Shown here piece after piece: positions 10,718-21,493 of a stretch of 64,000 nucleotides of DNA (positions are counted from its first letter, which is position 1; the number at the start of each line of letters is the position of its first letter). Location: contig NW_022985468.1 in assembly GCF_010093595.1 (NCBI RefSeq), positions 1-64,000 on the forward strand. The letters are read 5' to 3'. This stretch comes from Mytilinidion resinicola (taxonomy: Eukaryota; Ascomycota; Dothideomycetes; Mytilinidiales; Mytilinidiaceae). A program made the position numbers and the translations under genes. Below the pieces are notes generated by a model. The model saw nothing but the letters and a program-made list of their open reading frames with translations, was not told the origin of the DNA and did no database searches.

Positions 10718-11589
10718 TACTGCGACCGAGAAGCGAGTCGGACAAGAAATAGTAAAAGTGCAAATTTCCTGGTGCGGGGACATGGTAAACAAAGCTGAGA
10801 AGGAGCAGTAGGGTGTGGGGGCCTGGATCTACAAGGCAGGATTCCATGTGCATATACTCAGGTTGCCACTACTAGCGTGTCAGTGGCGTTACATCCTTCC
10901 ATATCCGTAACAAGGGGGAACAGGGGAGTACCCCCCCCCCCCCCCCCTTTCATAGGCTATATATACGGGCCTTATGCCTCTTCAAATCAACACAGAACTG
11001 CTTCTTCACAACCTGAGACATATTCTAGCTCGGAGAGCGACCAACAATGGGGAAATGAAGCGAATGAAGTGCAGCACTTGGATTTCGAAGTCACTTATGC
11101 AATCCAATCAATCATCAATCATCAATAATGAACATGTGAAAGCATGTACTGGAACTTGGCAATACACCAAGGAGTGTCTTACCATCCGAAACCGTCCAAT
11201 TATCTGCAGAGATACGAAGCTGGTGAATCCGGATAATGTAATCCCGGAAGGTGGTGCGGCAAGACTGATCGCGCGTGCCACCTGGGCGTAAGTTTACCAA
11301 TGGTAGCGACCGCATATAGTGGTCGAGAACACTGAGGCTGCAAGGTAGCCATTTCTGATAATACCCAATCGTGTGACATTGAAAACTTGGAAACTGGCAG
11401 CTACGTCTTCGATAAATGTGATGCGAGGGTAGCCATGATATGTTTCACCGTTGCCTGCTTTCCGCTCCGCAGGCAATTATTCCTTTGCGCTGACAAATGT
11501 TGATGAAAGAGTTTCGATTTGGATTGTTAGATGAAATGGCGTAATTTAGCAATCACGCCGGTTCTTTTGGCACCCTCATTCCACATCAC
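10718..11589. other. Intergenic region, no gene seen
   Basis: Overlapping frames at 10877-11291 lack family features. A run of 17 C occupies 10931-10947, followed by TATATATA at 10968. Nothing else is supported. Confidence 0.5.
10931..10947 (+). repeat. Poly-C homopolymer of 17
   Basis: Seventeen consecutive C, preceded by G-rich sequence (GGGGGAACAGGGGAGTA). The length is likely to vary between isolates and to be error-prone in assembly. Confidence 0.85.
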
Positions 11590-12661
11590 TCACATATGCG
11601 ACGAGTGCATCTCCACCTTATTCTGTCGAGTAATTCCATTATGAGGCGAGTAAACCATTTCTGCAGCCTCCAATCGATACTCATCAAGTTCACTGTATAC
11701 GTCGTCTTGTCTCCTCCTTGCTGTGGGGGCATTCTTGTACCAAGACGGCAAACCCTTTCGGGAGCTCTCGCGAGTACCTTTGCTTGAACCTCCAGTCAAT
11801 GATTGGATCCAGGTGAAAACAGATTGCACCCATGGCACCTTGAAGATTCGCGGCAGCGACGGCACGCCGACGATCAGGAAAGCGGATGTCATTTCGCCGA
11901 TTGACCAGACTCCGACTGGCGAGACGCTGTAGGCCACGTCTTCGCTGTGCATAAGTTTAATGCTGTAGACGAGACGTGCTACGGCGCACACGCATGCGCT
12001 GGGAGTTGAAGTCAGCATGAGCGCTTTCGTCGCCCAAGGAGCAAACTTACAAGATGCCAATAGCAAACATACCCGAGATACCGACCTTCTTGCTGGGAGT
12101 CAAATGGAGACCCCAGATGACCTTCTGCGGGAGAGCCAGAATGATTAAATCGTTGGCCAAATTTAAGACGGCCGCGACTACAAATCCAGCGTTGGTGTTG
12201 ATACAAGTTCCTGGCGTTGTCTTATCCCAAATCTTCTTTCTGGGCATGCACTCGAAGATGTCGGCGAGTATTCCCGCCGTGTAATAGAGACAGTTGATTG
12301 TGATCAAGACGTATATAGTCCAGGCGAGCGCATTTCGCGTGCGTTGCGGAACGAAGATATGCAGCCAGTCTAGCAGAATGGCGGTTTTGGTGAGGCTGAT
12401 GACAGATCCGTATAGCACGGAACCGACGGCCATATTGTAAAGGATGTGAACGAAATCGATGTAGCGGACGTCCCATTGGTGCATGAATATGCCAGGTGAA
12501 ATACAGATGCCATAAACGTAGTAGAGATAGACGCTGAAAACCGCCCATGCAGCCATAACGAGATCTAGTAAACGTCAGCACTATTCAACTCTGACGTTGC
12601 TACTTCACTCACAGTCTTCTAATCGCATAATGATTCTCTTACCCGTTAACGAACGCTTGTT
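11590..12661 (-). CDS. PTH11/rhodopsin-domain fungal integral membrane protein (5' end unclear)
   Basis: Member of the large fungal rhodopsin-domain family related to the PTH11 GPCR-like proteins of pathogens, located in the plasma membrane. Three exons are clear: 12613-12661, 12051-12564 and 11590-11998, all in phase with GT-AG introns. They encode RLEDYLVMAAW (the family's DDYL entry to helix 2), several membrane segments, the intact loop CMPRKKIWDKTTPGTCIN with its conserved cysteine, and the C-terminal SIGEMTSAFLIVGVPSLPR where members have WxxxExxxxIIxxCLPxL. The tail is polar and contains a cluster of Arg. The expected first helix is not found upstream; the best preceding ATG exon (near 12750) does not encode it. 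The gene may be N-terminally truncated. Confidence 0.7.
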
Positions 12662-14366
12662 CTGCAATGATGAGTGGGTTAAGGAGAAGTGGGTTGGACT
12701 AACATAGTAGGTGTTATCAACAATCGCGAGAACGTTACGCATGCCTCTGAGAAGGCGGGGTCGACTTGCAATGCGGGTTCATTAGGACGTCAATTCTTTT
12801 TCGTCCATGAAAACGGTACCATGGAAGTGCTGCAGCTAATCCACTATGACTCGGCACCCTTAAATCCCGTGGGATTCCAATAGCTTGCTACATGCTTCAA
12901 GGGTCGCGTTGTGATGCCGGAGCATACCTCCTAGGTCAACCATGGAGAAGATTAGTGTAAGCGGAGTATTTTCCTATTAATTTTACTCAACGGACGGTGG
13001 TTTCCCATCTATCAATCCATGGCCTCTGCACCAACAAGCTCACACTACTTCTTTATGCTCTCTTCATTAAGTGCGATATGTCCCTTCCATACCTCCTTCG
13101 CCCATATTTGATCTTGCTCGCATTCCCTGAATTGTGCGGGTTCGAGGCGTGCACATCTCTTGGCTAGATGCTCCTCCAAGCGCAGACCGCGAAGCGGAAG
13201 GGACGGCTTCGTAAAGTCGTCGGCAGGGTTTTTAGACGACTGAGAAACATCTTCCCCACCATCACCATAATGGCTTTCCAGCGACCGCAATTCTGACAGA
13301 GAAGCATGCGTTTTCCGCGGACGCGCCCAAGTCAGGTCTTTGATACCCCAAGTTCCACTAGAAGGACATGAAAGTGATTCCCTTGAGTGTATGTACCTTA
13401 AGGTGCGCCCGCCTCTTGAACAGCACTCCGAGGCTCTGTAACGTAATCTTCATCGAAGAGATTTTGAGGTGATAAGTGTCCAGGCCAGCTCTACCACAAC
13501 CCCTAGAGCAGTTTCTTCCATCGGCAAAGCTATGTATGATGCATGAGGTTAAATGGGCGACATCCACATAGTAGTGATTAGCTGTCTTGCTTATCGACCT
13601 TCAACATCCTAAACAATCCGTTTATCTTCTCTGTAGGGGCCCCAATCCTTCCATCCATCCTTCCGCATCCTTCGCGCAAGAATCTAAGGGATCCCACAAG
13701 CTCAGGCTGCCCAATTCCTACTGTTGCTAAACAGTACTGGAAAGTTTCCCTAGTGCTTAGATAGGATCCAAGCTTCCCCAGCTAGTTATGCTCACTGTCT
13801 TAAAAGCAAGTTCCAGAAATGCAGGGATTCTCCCGCACGAGTCATGCTAGCGTTTGCAGCCTACAATATGAATTCAAAACACATCAAACGAACCATTCCA
13901 GAAAGTTCAACTTCCAGCGGATGAAGAAAGTTCGCAATGAAAAGGAAAATTCGTAGCTTTCCAGCGTACGAGTGTATATATTGGAGAGGGTAAAGTCATA
14001 AGATGAAGATGGCAGTGCCAATCGCGAGGGCTCTCGTTGGGATGCCATTCCTACATTCAAAGCTTCCGTGGGAAAACTTCCACGTTTGGCAGAAATATAT
14101 GGTAGTAGGTCTCCGCCGGAGCCTCCGAGGCTAGGACAGGCTATGCAGGATTTCCTACCATGCTGGCCGTAGGATGCCAACTCCCGCCATAGATAGCATT
14201 TAGCAGGACGGCATATACCTAGCCGTTCCGAAATCCAATCCTCCAGTACTTCGAACTCTACTTTTCTTGAGTACGTCTCATTTCTTTCGTCCTACTCGCC
14301 ATATGATCCTTTTTTTGTATCCTTTAAGTCATGCATTAAGCTTCCGCCCCAGGCGACGCAGGAAGC
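12662..14366. other. Region with one weak gene candidate
   Basis: I see no firm gene. The stretch 13570-14260 is moderately AT-rich with no coding signal; a TTCCGAA site occurs at about 14224. A weak minus-strand candidate at 13045-13345 is listed separately. Confidence 0.4.
13045..13345 (-). CDS. Hypothetical protein, 3' exon only
   Basis: A minus-strand frame of about 95 residues begins after an acceptor (CTAG) near 13350 and reads GTWGIKDLTWARPRK, then RGLRLEEHLAKRCARLEP, ending QIWAKEVWKGHIALNEES. The composition looks coding. An upstream exon around 13385-13450 joins in a compatible phase only in a frame that opens just after a stop, so no ATG could be assigned. It may be a decayed gene. 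Confidence 0.25.
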
Positions 14367-15249
14367 ATGTACCGCCACGATGTGAAGTCTGCCGAGATCA
14401 CAGCTCAGGTGGTACCGTCCTCAGACCTCGAGTTCCACAACGTGTACTCGGACCTACCAGAAGTCGTGCCTGATGGTGCGCCGTGGGATAGAACGGATAC
14501 CGGTAATACTTAGGACCCCAAACCACCGTCCACCTGGCGGCGGAATGGTGTCGTCGTCGGCCTGACGCTTGCAGCGTTCGTAATTGTCGCCGATGTAGCT
14601 GCGCTAATCGGCAGGATGGTGTGCAAGAAGATGGAGCATGACGCTTGCTCCGCATCCACGTCCCACATTAAGGCGCAACAGAACCAGAGCGCCAACCAAG
14701 CCCTCCTCACAAGCACACTAACATCATCCTCGGTGCGTCCAACGTCGACTGGGAAGATCTCGCCAGACGGCACATGCGGCGGGAAGAATGGTTATACGTG
14801 CAAGAACTCGATATACGGCGACTGCTGCTCCGCGCAAGGCTGGCGGTGCGTTTCCCCGTCTCTTCCCTTTTCTTCCCTTCTCATATCTTCCTAACTTCTC
14901 GCACAGCGGTTCCACATCCACCTACTGCAACACCGCGTGCTAAAGCACCTTTGGAGTTTGCTCCCCGGTAGCGGCCTCCCCTTCAACCGGCTGCCCGGAC
15001 CTCAACAACCATAGCCTATCCAGCACGACCGCACACGTGCCGTACACCCTCCACTGCGCGATTAATTGGGTGGGCTTCGACATCGTCGCTAGCGTCGCAG
15101 ATACAGTGTCTAGTTGTGTTGAAGCGTGCAGGAGCTTGACTCACTATGCGACAGTGAATGCGACGTGTGTGGGTGTCGCGTTGGTGCCAGCGCGGGTGAC
15201 TACGACGGTGGTATGGGACGCGGTGAAAATTCCGGGGAATTGCGTTTGA
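14367..15249 (+). pseudogene. Membrane-anchored CBM18 chitin-binding protein, two nonsense codons
   Basis: The ATG at 14367 opens an acidic cytosolic leader. After a TAG at 14511-14513 the frame continues to a single membrane helix (VVVGLTLAAFVIVADVAAL), a Ser/Thr-rich linker and a hevein-type (CBM18) domain: GTCGGKNGYTC, GDCCSAQGW, then across an intron (about 14851-14907) GSTSTYC and NTAC. The next codon is TAA at 14941-14943 where intact members have Gln followed by STFGxC. After it the frame runs on through about 100 more residues with four cysteines, ending GNCV. Both stops fit CAG to TAG and CAA to TAA changes. One hevein cysteine is replaced by Arg at the splice junction. The intact form would be a type II surface protein binding chitin at the cell wall. 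Confidence 0.75.
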
Positions 15250-15457
15250 AGTCAAAGGCAGAGGGAATGCAGCCAAATAATCCGAGTGGAAGGGAGGTGG
15301 TTGTGGCGAGGTTGGATGGGGTTGGGACATAAGATGGGTGCGGGGGGCGGCTGGATGCAGCGCTCTGCTCTTCAGCGAGAGAATAAATGACATCGCAACT
15401 TTACGTTAGGGTGCTGGCCGTTGTGTGACTGTGAGACGGCATGATTGACCTGCCGCC

Positions 15458-16185
15458 TCAAATCGCACTCTGAAAGGCAGTCTGGAGGTCATCTCGCCAC
15501 TTTTGGGCTCGAGCAACGTGCCACGAGGGGACGGTGAAATTGATGTCGACTTTAGCGGCGCGCAATTCCCTCAGCCCATGCAGTTTGACGAAATCAATGG
15601 GCGATACAACGTCATATCCTCTCATGTGGATCTCGATGTCAGTTTCTTCAGACTGGAGAATTTGCTCAGCGCCTCATCGTACGGATTTTTTGAAGTCATC
15701 CTGGAGAAGTTCCTGCTGCAAACGAAACGTAGCGCCTCGATGCGCTTTAGGCCGAGATGGCCAACATTGCGTACGAGGCTTAGCAGGCCGACATGGTCTC
15801 TGGCTTCGGGTTTGAACACTTTTGCGAAAACTAAGGGCGCGATCTCCAAACGCGTTTGAAGGTTGACGCTAAGGAGGGCGATGGATGCAGAATGAGGTAG
15901 GAAAAATCTATCCATGATGTTCATGTCGTAGGGACCCATTTTATAGGGGCAAAATACTGCGAAGTATTCTTTGCCTTCGAGGTAGTATTCGTAAATGCGG
16001 AGGCGCAACTCAGCCAGAAGATCGAGGTTGCGGAACGTGGAGTTGCCATCGCCCGGTTTTGAGGCATAACCCTTGACCCGGAGATTTGGATCCTGGAGAG
16101 GCAACGTTTTGATCAGAGGCGACCGTTTCGTCCTTGGTTGTCTTGTACGTAGATGATTGGATACCGTTCAACGGAGTAGGATCCA
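15458..16185 (-). pseudogene. 2EXR/F-box-like protein, frameshifted
   Basis: The reading frame shows FRNLDLLAELRLRIYEYYLEG, the LPxELRxxIYEYxL signature of a large fungal family often annotated F-box-like or 2EXR. Near 15623 the frame ends in a stop, while the neighbouring frame continues with HMRGYDVVSPIDFVKLHGL and VPSWHVARAQKWRDDLQ up to TGA at 15458-15460, so one base is probably missing. The frame also lacks an ATG: the nearest, at 16183-16185, is in another frame, suggesting a second indel. The function of the family is unknown. Confidence 0.65.
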
Positions 16186-16805
16186 TGTTTAAGAGTGATA
16201 TCGAAGCTTAGGCAAGGGAAAACCGAGCCTTGGAAAACACTTCAGGTATGAATGTTGGGACTGCTTCCAGATACTATCCTATGCCTCAAATAGGCTGAAG
16301 CGACCTCTTTATTTGGGCTCTTGATGATGATGCCAAACACGAGACATCTGAAATCAGAGCCTTGAATTACTACCAAAGGAAAACGGGAGAAGACAAGGTT
16401 TGAGACGCGTGCGGACAGATTGAACAATTAAGTACCGAGTAACACCAACGCATGTCAAGCCCTTGAAGATTGAAAATTTCTTAATGAATTATATGCTGAT
16501 ATACGCGTGAACAGAGACATGTGCATACCCTTGTATCGATGCCAAGCACCTGTTAATCCGAGAGACATGTAGCACGAGAGTACAGGAGGTGGTAAGTCGA
16601 GTGCTACAGGACTCGAAAAAAGGAGATTCCCTCGTATCGATGACTTTGGATGGTGGTGTTCTGTTATAGGTAAAGGGGAGTCTGGTGGTGGGGTAGCTTC
16701 GGTGAAAAGAAAGTTTCTAGGCTACGAGCCGACAGCCCAAGTCAACACCATCGCGGACCCGCTAGCACCGCCAATGCCTCCGCGCTGTCAACGGCCGTCT
16801 TCGCC
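16186..16805. other. Intergenic, probable promoter of the next gene
   Basis: No coding sequence seen. The 600 bases upstream of the Zn2Cys6 gene presumably hold its promoter. Confidence 0.5.
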
Positions 16806-18992
16806 ATGAGGAATCCCGTGGCATGCATTGCGTGTCGCAGTGCCAAGCAGAAATGCATCCACAACGACGCTCCGCCCTGCGATCGATGCAAGGCCACATC
16901 CCGCGCCAGCTCGTGCCAATTCCCTCCGCCAGGCACATCCTCAATCCATCGCCAGCCTAAGCGTCCGCGTCAACACTCTCCAGGGACCTCCGGACATACC
17001 CCGACTCTTCTAGACTCGCCTAGTCGACTCGGCGATCCATCCAATGCCAACAGCTCCACCCCTCAAGACTCGTCGCAAACCTCGAGCCCGACGGCGCATG
17101 TCGCAGGCCTCGATCCGTACGATCTTCTTACCGACGAGGTGAAGAACAGCTATCTCCGATGCTCGTACAAATGGAGCTTCCATCACACGCCGACGTTGTT
17201 GAGGCGAATGCGCGATCGAACACTGGAGATCTGGGTGGTTTGGGCAATCCTCGCGCTGGCTATCAGGCAAGTCGGCGTACCAATTAATGGCGAGATAGGG
17301 GACTAATAACTCCAATAGATTCGTACGCGAACCTCCGGCTCCCTTCAAAAGCCAGATAGAAGCTAGCAATGCGTTTGCCGCCCATGCCAGACAGATCCTC
17401 CAAGGCGACCTCGAAACACCCAGCGTCAGTCGCGTACAAGCCCTCCTGATGCTTACGGGACACGATTGGGGAGCAGGAAATGGTCGGCGGGCTTGGATGT
17501 ACCTGGGAATGGCAATCCGCATGGTACAGATGCTGGACTTGTGCCAAGAGCCAAAATACCCCAAAGACAGGCTTCCCACCCGAGAAGAGTTCATCAATAT
17601 GGAAGAGAGGCGAAGGACTGCGTGGACCTGCTTCCTGATGGACAGTCTCCTCAGCGGTGGAAAAGGCCGAAAGCGATCGCTCGACGCGTCGGATATGATG
17701 ATCCAGCTGCCATGCGAAAAGGACGACTTCGTCTTCGGAGAGCCCGTGTGTTGCGAAAACATAGACGGTCAGATCGTGATGCCACCAATCTCTCTCGATG
17801 TTGGTGAGCTCGGCATCATCGCGTACAGCTTACGTGCAGCCAACATCTGGGGCATGGTAGCCCGCTGGGCATGCTCTTCGACTGTCAACAATGAACTACC
17901 ATGGGTGAAAACGTCTGAGTTTCACAAACTGATACAAGATCTCAATGCCTGGCAAGGGTCTCTTCCTGCAAGACTGCAATACGATCTGTTTTCTTTACAC
18001 TCACACAACGCTGTCGACCAAGGTCAAGCCTTTTGCTACATGCATTGCATTCATTTCATGTCATTCATGTTTCTCCGTCGCGCCTATCTGCCAGTCCTAG
18101 GGCCTCAGAATGGGAATTTGGATGAGACGCCCAAATCATATAACGAGCAATCAGAATCTTGGAAGCAATGGCAGCGCATGTCTCGGAAAGAGCTCTTCAA
18201 AGAAGCCACAATGGTGTGCGAGATGCTCGAAGAGATGCGTACATTTGGAGTCTTCTTTCTCCGAGGTCTCGTTCCTTGGATTGGTTTCACCATCTATACG
18301 GCTGTTGGTGTTGTTCTATACAGCTACAACTTCCCTAGCGATGACGACGATCCTGCCATCACGCGGAAGGCACGCGAGCGCGTCATTCAAGGTTGTCTGT
18401 TCCTCAAAGAAATGAAGAACCAGTGGCCGATGGCCGACACCTGGGTCCGTGTAGCCCCGACCATATCATTCCGACGAGACTGATTTGCTGACACAATTCT
18501 CCCACGCAGTTTGAGACAATCAAGCGCATGCAAGCCTACTATCGCACTTTGCACAGCGATGAGGGCCCGGCCTCTCCAGACGAACGACGCGTGCTGCGAA
18601 ACGCAATGATCGACTACGGCGCGCTACAACCGTCTCCCGTCCAGCCTCAAAATAAGGAAGCACCGCAGCAGATAGAGCGAGAGCGAGAACGAGAGCCAAT
18701 TCGTGAAGTATGCTCAAATCACTCCCTGCCTTTGATATCGCTATTTCTAATACTAGCCGCGATACAGTCTATGGTTCCTGGCCCACAACTCGTATCACCA
18801 CCTTCCACTACTCCATTAGCCAACAATGGATCTTTCTTCGACTCGGCGCAGTCTTACCACGCGTATAATGACACAAACTTCGATCTGGACTTCAACTTCG
18901 ACATGACTGATGCTGATGTTGAAGCGATCATGGCCAGTGCGACGCAAGATTTCTGGGCCTCGTTCCCGGGAGAAGTCGGTGGCTATAGCTGA
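16806..18992 (+). CDS. Zn2Cys6 fungal transcription factor
   Basis: Nuclear DNA-binding regulator of 669 residues in four exons (16806-17266, 17319-18444, 18510-18707, 18768-18992). The binuclear zinc cluster lies at residues 7-37 with spacing C-x2-C-x6-C-x7-C-x2-C-x8-C and the core CIACRSAKQKC. The middle carries the fungal transcription factor (MHR) domain: GHDWGAGNGRRAWMYLGMAI and the ERRRTAWTCFLMD signature. The C-terminus is acidic and aromatic (DLDFNFDMTDADVEAIM), a likely activation region. The first intron (17267-17318) starts with GC in the context AG|GCAAGT; only this donor restores the frame to FVREPPAPF. The gene is intact. Its targets are unknown, and nearby genes give no clear hint because they are decayed. 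Confidence 0.88.
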
Positions 18993-19101
18993 GACTGCCG
19001 CCATGGATCCATCCGCCTTAGCGACTGTCAAACATAACTACGATATGCCGAAAGGTTTATTAGGTTCCTAGACAGCATTGGGGTGCGAGCGACTTGCATG
19101 T

Positions 19102-20213
19102 TCAGGCGAGTCTAGGCAGTGCTCTGTCTGGATCCAACCCGACTTCCTCATCCATGTCTAGGTCTTCCATCTCCGGGAAACATTCCTTCTCAACCAGGCC
19201 GTGAAATGCCCTAAATACCTCCTCCGTGGACATGGTGTAATCGACCAAGCCGTGAATGTCAAATCCGTCTGGTGACAAGCCCAATAATGCGAAGATTTTA
19301 TCCCGTCGATCCGATGCTACCCTGTGTCGTATGTGGTGTGCTATATCAAGCAGACCTGGGCGCAATACATGTCCCCTCTCGCGGTAGTCCTGCCTCACAT
19401 TCATCTCTAGAACCTCTATTAATGGTCTCATGTCGACTTCGTGGAGACCTGCATGCTCCCATTTGGGCGAGATTTCGGCGAATTTCAACCGGAACAGGAA
19501 TCTCCTCGCTGCCTGACCACGTTGCCAGGGCACGCTGTAGTCCCCTATTCTCATATCGATCTTCCCGGCGAGGGCTGCTTCTTGCACCACCCACATTCTC
19601 CTGAAATATGGTCGGCCCATCACGTCATTCAATCCATCACAGAGCAAAGCGGGAGAAAGGTGCTCCCATGAGCACTTTCCATCGAAGCCATCAGATCCTG
19701 CAAGAAAGGAAAGAATATCAATTCCGGTAGCAGTTGCAGGAGTTGCAGGACCGAGCCAAATGACAACGTTACTCGCAAAGGAGTGGATATTTTGCATCAA
19801 TCCGATTTGGTGGCCTCGTTCTTGTATGTTTGATTGGTCGATGCATATTGCGTCGGTCCAGATGGCTCGCGGCGTTGTTTCTGATCGGAGTGATCGCAGG
19901 GCTTCTTCTAGGTTTGGAGATATTCTATGATTACGCCCGGAGACAGTTATGGAACCAACACGTCCATCGAACGCTCCCTACACGTAGGATAAAGCCTCGT
20001 AGGTGAAGCCTGCTTCGTAGAGCGTCTTCTCCACCAGCCGGCCAGACAATGGGCCGGTGGATTTACCGGGATCGATAAAGAGGACTCGGATGCTGTCTTT
20101 GTGTGCAAGCGGGCTATAAGAAAATGTTCCCCTTCGGGTTCCCTTGATAAAGATGAACTTCGATCGACCGGTGTGCCACAATTTTGGGAAAAGGGCCACT
20201 CACTGTTGAACCC
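19102..20213 (-). pseudogene. HET-domain heterokaryon incompatibility protein, Trp-to-stop
   Basis: HET-domain proteins trigger cell death after fusion of incompatible hyphae. The frame shows SYSPLAHKDSIRVLFI, then YEALSYV followed by TAG (19978-19980) exactly where the family has the Trp of the SYVWG motif. It then reads GRNHRISPNLEEALRSLR, TDAICIDQSNIQERGHQI, VVIWLGPA, RPYFRRMWVVQEA and RRDKIFALLGL, all HET blocks in order. TGG to TAG is a G-to-A change as RIP makes. No ATG is evident at the 5' end; the frame opens near 20213 after a possible acceptor. The region after the HET domain is short (about 45 residues). One point mutation separates this from a full HET domain. Confidence 0.8.
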
Positions 20214-20542
20214 AAGCTTGGTGAAGCAGGCTTATCGCACACAATGCGAAACCAAAATCCAAATGTAATTGCTGTGTCGGGAAGGCTGAGCCAAGAAAGA
20301 GTGAATCTCCAAGAACGTTGAAACGTGCGCCAAAAGTAGGTAATGCATTGACTCATGTTGGTACTGCAGCTAGTCGATGCCTTCTGGCTAATAGCTACGT
20401 GCTCGAGGTAAATAACGTTGACTTGAGGTTGAATTCGATAGATATTCCATGCCGAATCAAAGACAATTTGTTTTCGAGACACTTGTAGGAGGAGCCTCCC
20501 ATCCCATCCCTCTCCTCATCCCCTATCCCCAACCTCCCTCGT

Positions 20543-21493
20543 CTAACATCCAACCCACTCCTCCACCTCCCCCAACCACCTCCTATGCTGCAACGTCCTG
20601 TACATATCATCCCGCACCAACCACGCCCCCTCCTCATCCCTCTCTTGCGTCTTCCACAACACCCGCACCCTTACCCCCCTCCCCACCAACTCCCTTAGCA
20701 CCCTAAACTCCTCCACCTCCCCCAAAACCGCTCTCCAATCCCGGTAATACGGCGCCCCGCACCGACACCGTATCCTCCGCGTACACCCGCACGCCGTCAC
20801 AAACATATCATCGATCCGCCCCTCCACAGTCCGCAGCTGCGGCAGCGTCGCGAGCACCTCGTCTACATCGAAGCGGTAGCCCTCGGCGGGCAGCGAGACG
20901 CTGATCTGCCGTAGCGCTTTCAGTCGGTCTGTCCCTAGGTGTGAGGCGAAGGCGGCGAAGGTGCGGTAGGGGTGCGGTGCGTGGAAGCGCTGGAGGTGGT
21001 AGAAGGTGCGGTAGAAGACGTCGAGGGCTTCGTGGCGGACTTGGCGCGAGACGGCGAAGAGGGGTGAGGGGGCGGTTTTGCGGGAGTGGATGGAGATGGC
21101 GCAGGCGGTGGTGGAGGGGGTGAGGGCGTGGGCGTAGATTTGGTTGCGGAGCTCGGCGGGGAGGGCGAGGAGGGGGAAGTGGGAGCGGTCGGAGGAGCGG
21201 AAGAGGTTGCGCAGACGGCTGGGAGAGAAGGAGCGGAGGCGGTGCAGGGGAGAGGGGGGGATGGGGAGCGTGGTGCGGTTATGCCTGCGGCTGGGGTTGG
21301 CTTCGTGGTAGGTCATGGGTGCGGGTGAGGGTTCGGTGTTGCTGGGTTCTGGGTAGACGGCGAGGAAATTGCGGTTTTGGTTGCTGTTGGCTTGTTGGTA
21401 CGTCGTGGGTGTTGTTGAGGGTTGGTGGCTACTGGATTCTGGGTGGGATTTGTGCTGGACTTGCTTTTTCTTTTGAGGGAGGGAGGGATCCAT
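20543..21493 (-). CDS. 2EXR/F-box-like protein
   Basis: An uninterrupted frame of 316 codons starting MDPSLPQKKK. The first 100 residues are polar and low in complexity (Ser, Pro, Thr, Asn). The signature LLALPAELRNQIYAHAL follows at about residue 112, then VSRQVRHEALDVFYRTF, the usual second block of this family. The codons are very GC-rich compared with neighbouring sequence. Such proteins are abundant in Dothideomycetes and have no assigned biochemical role; some resemble F-box proteins. Confidence 0.75.
   Translation of the reverse strand: MDPSLPQKKKQVQHKSHPESSSHQPSTTPTTYQQANSNQNRNFLAVYPEPSNTEPSPAPMTYHEANPSRRHNRTTLPIPPSPLHRLRSFSPSRLRNLFRSSDRSHFPLLALPAELRNQIYAHALTPSTTACAISIHSRKTAPSPLFAVSRQVRHEALDVFYRTFYHLQRFHAPHPYRTFAAFASHLGTDRLKALRQISVSLPAEGYRFDVDEVLATLPQLRTVEGRIDDMFVTACGCTRRIRCRCGAPYYRDWRAVLGEVEEFRVLRELVGRGVRVRVLWKTQERDEEGAWLVRDDMYRTLQHRRWLGEVEEWVGC

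Noticed and set aside
14500..14515. Treating the first stop of the CBM18 gene as lying in an intron
   Set aside because: The only GT-AG pair there would give an intron of about 11 nt, far below any workable length.
20941..21328. Plus-strand Arg/Gly-rich frames opposite the 2EXR-like gene
   Set aside because: Low-complexity antisense shadows of a GC-rich coding exon.
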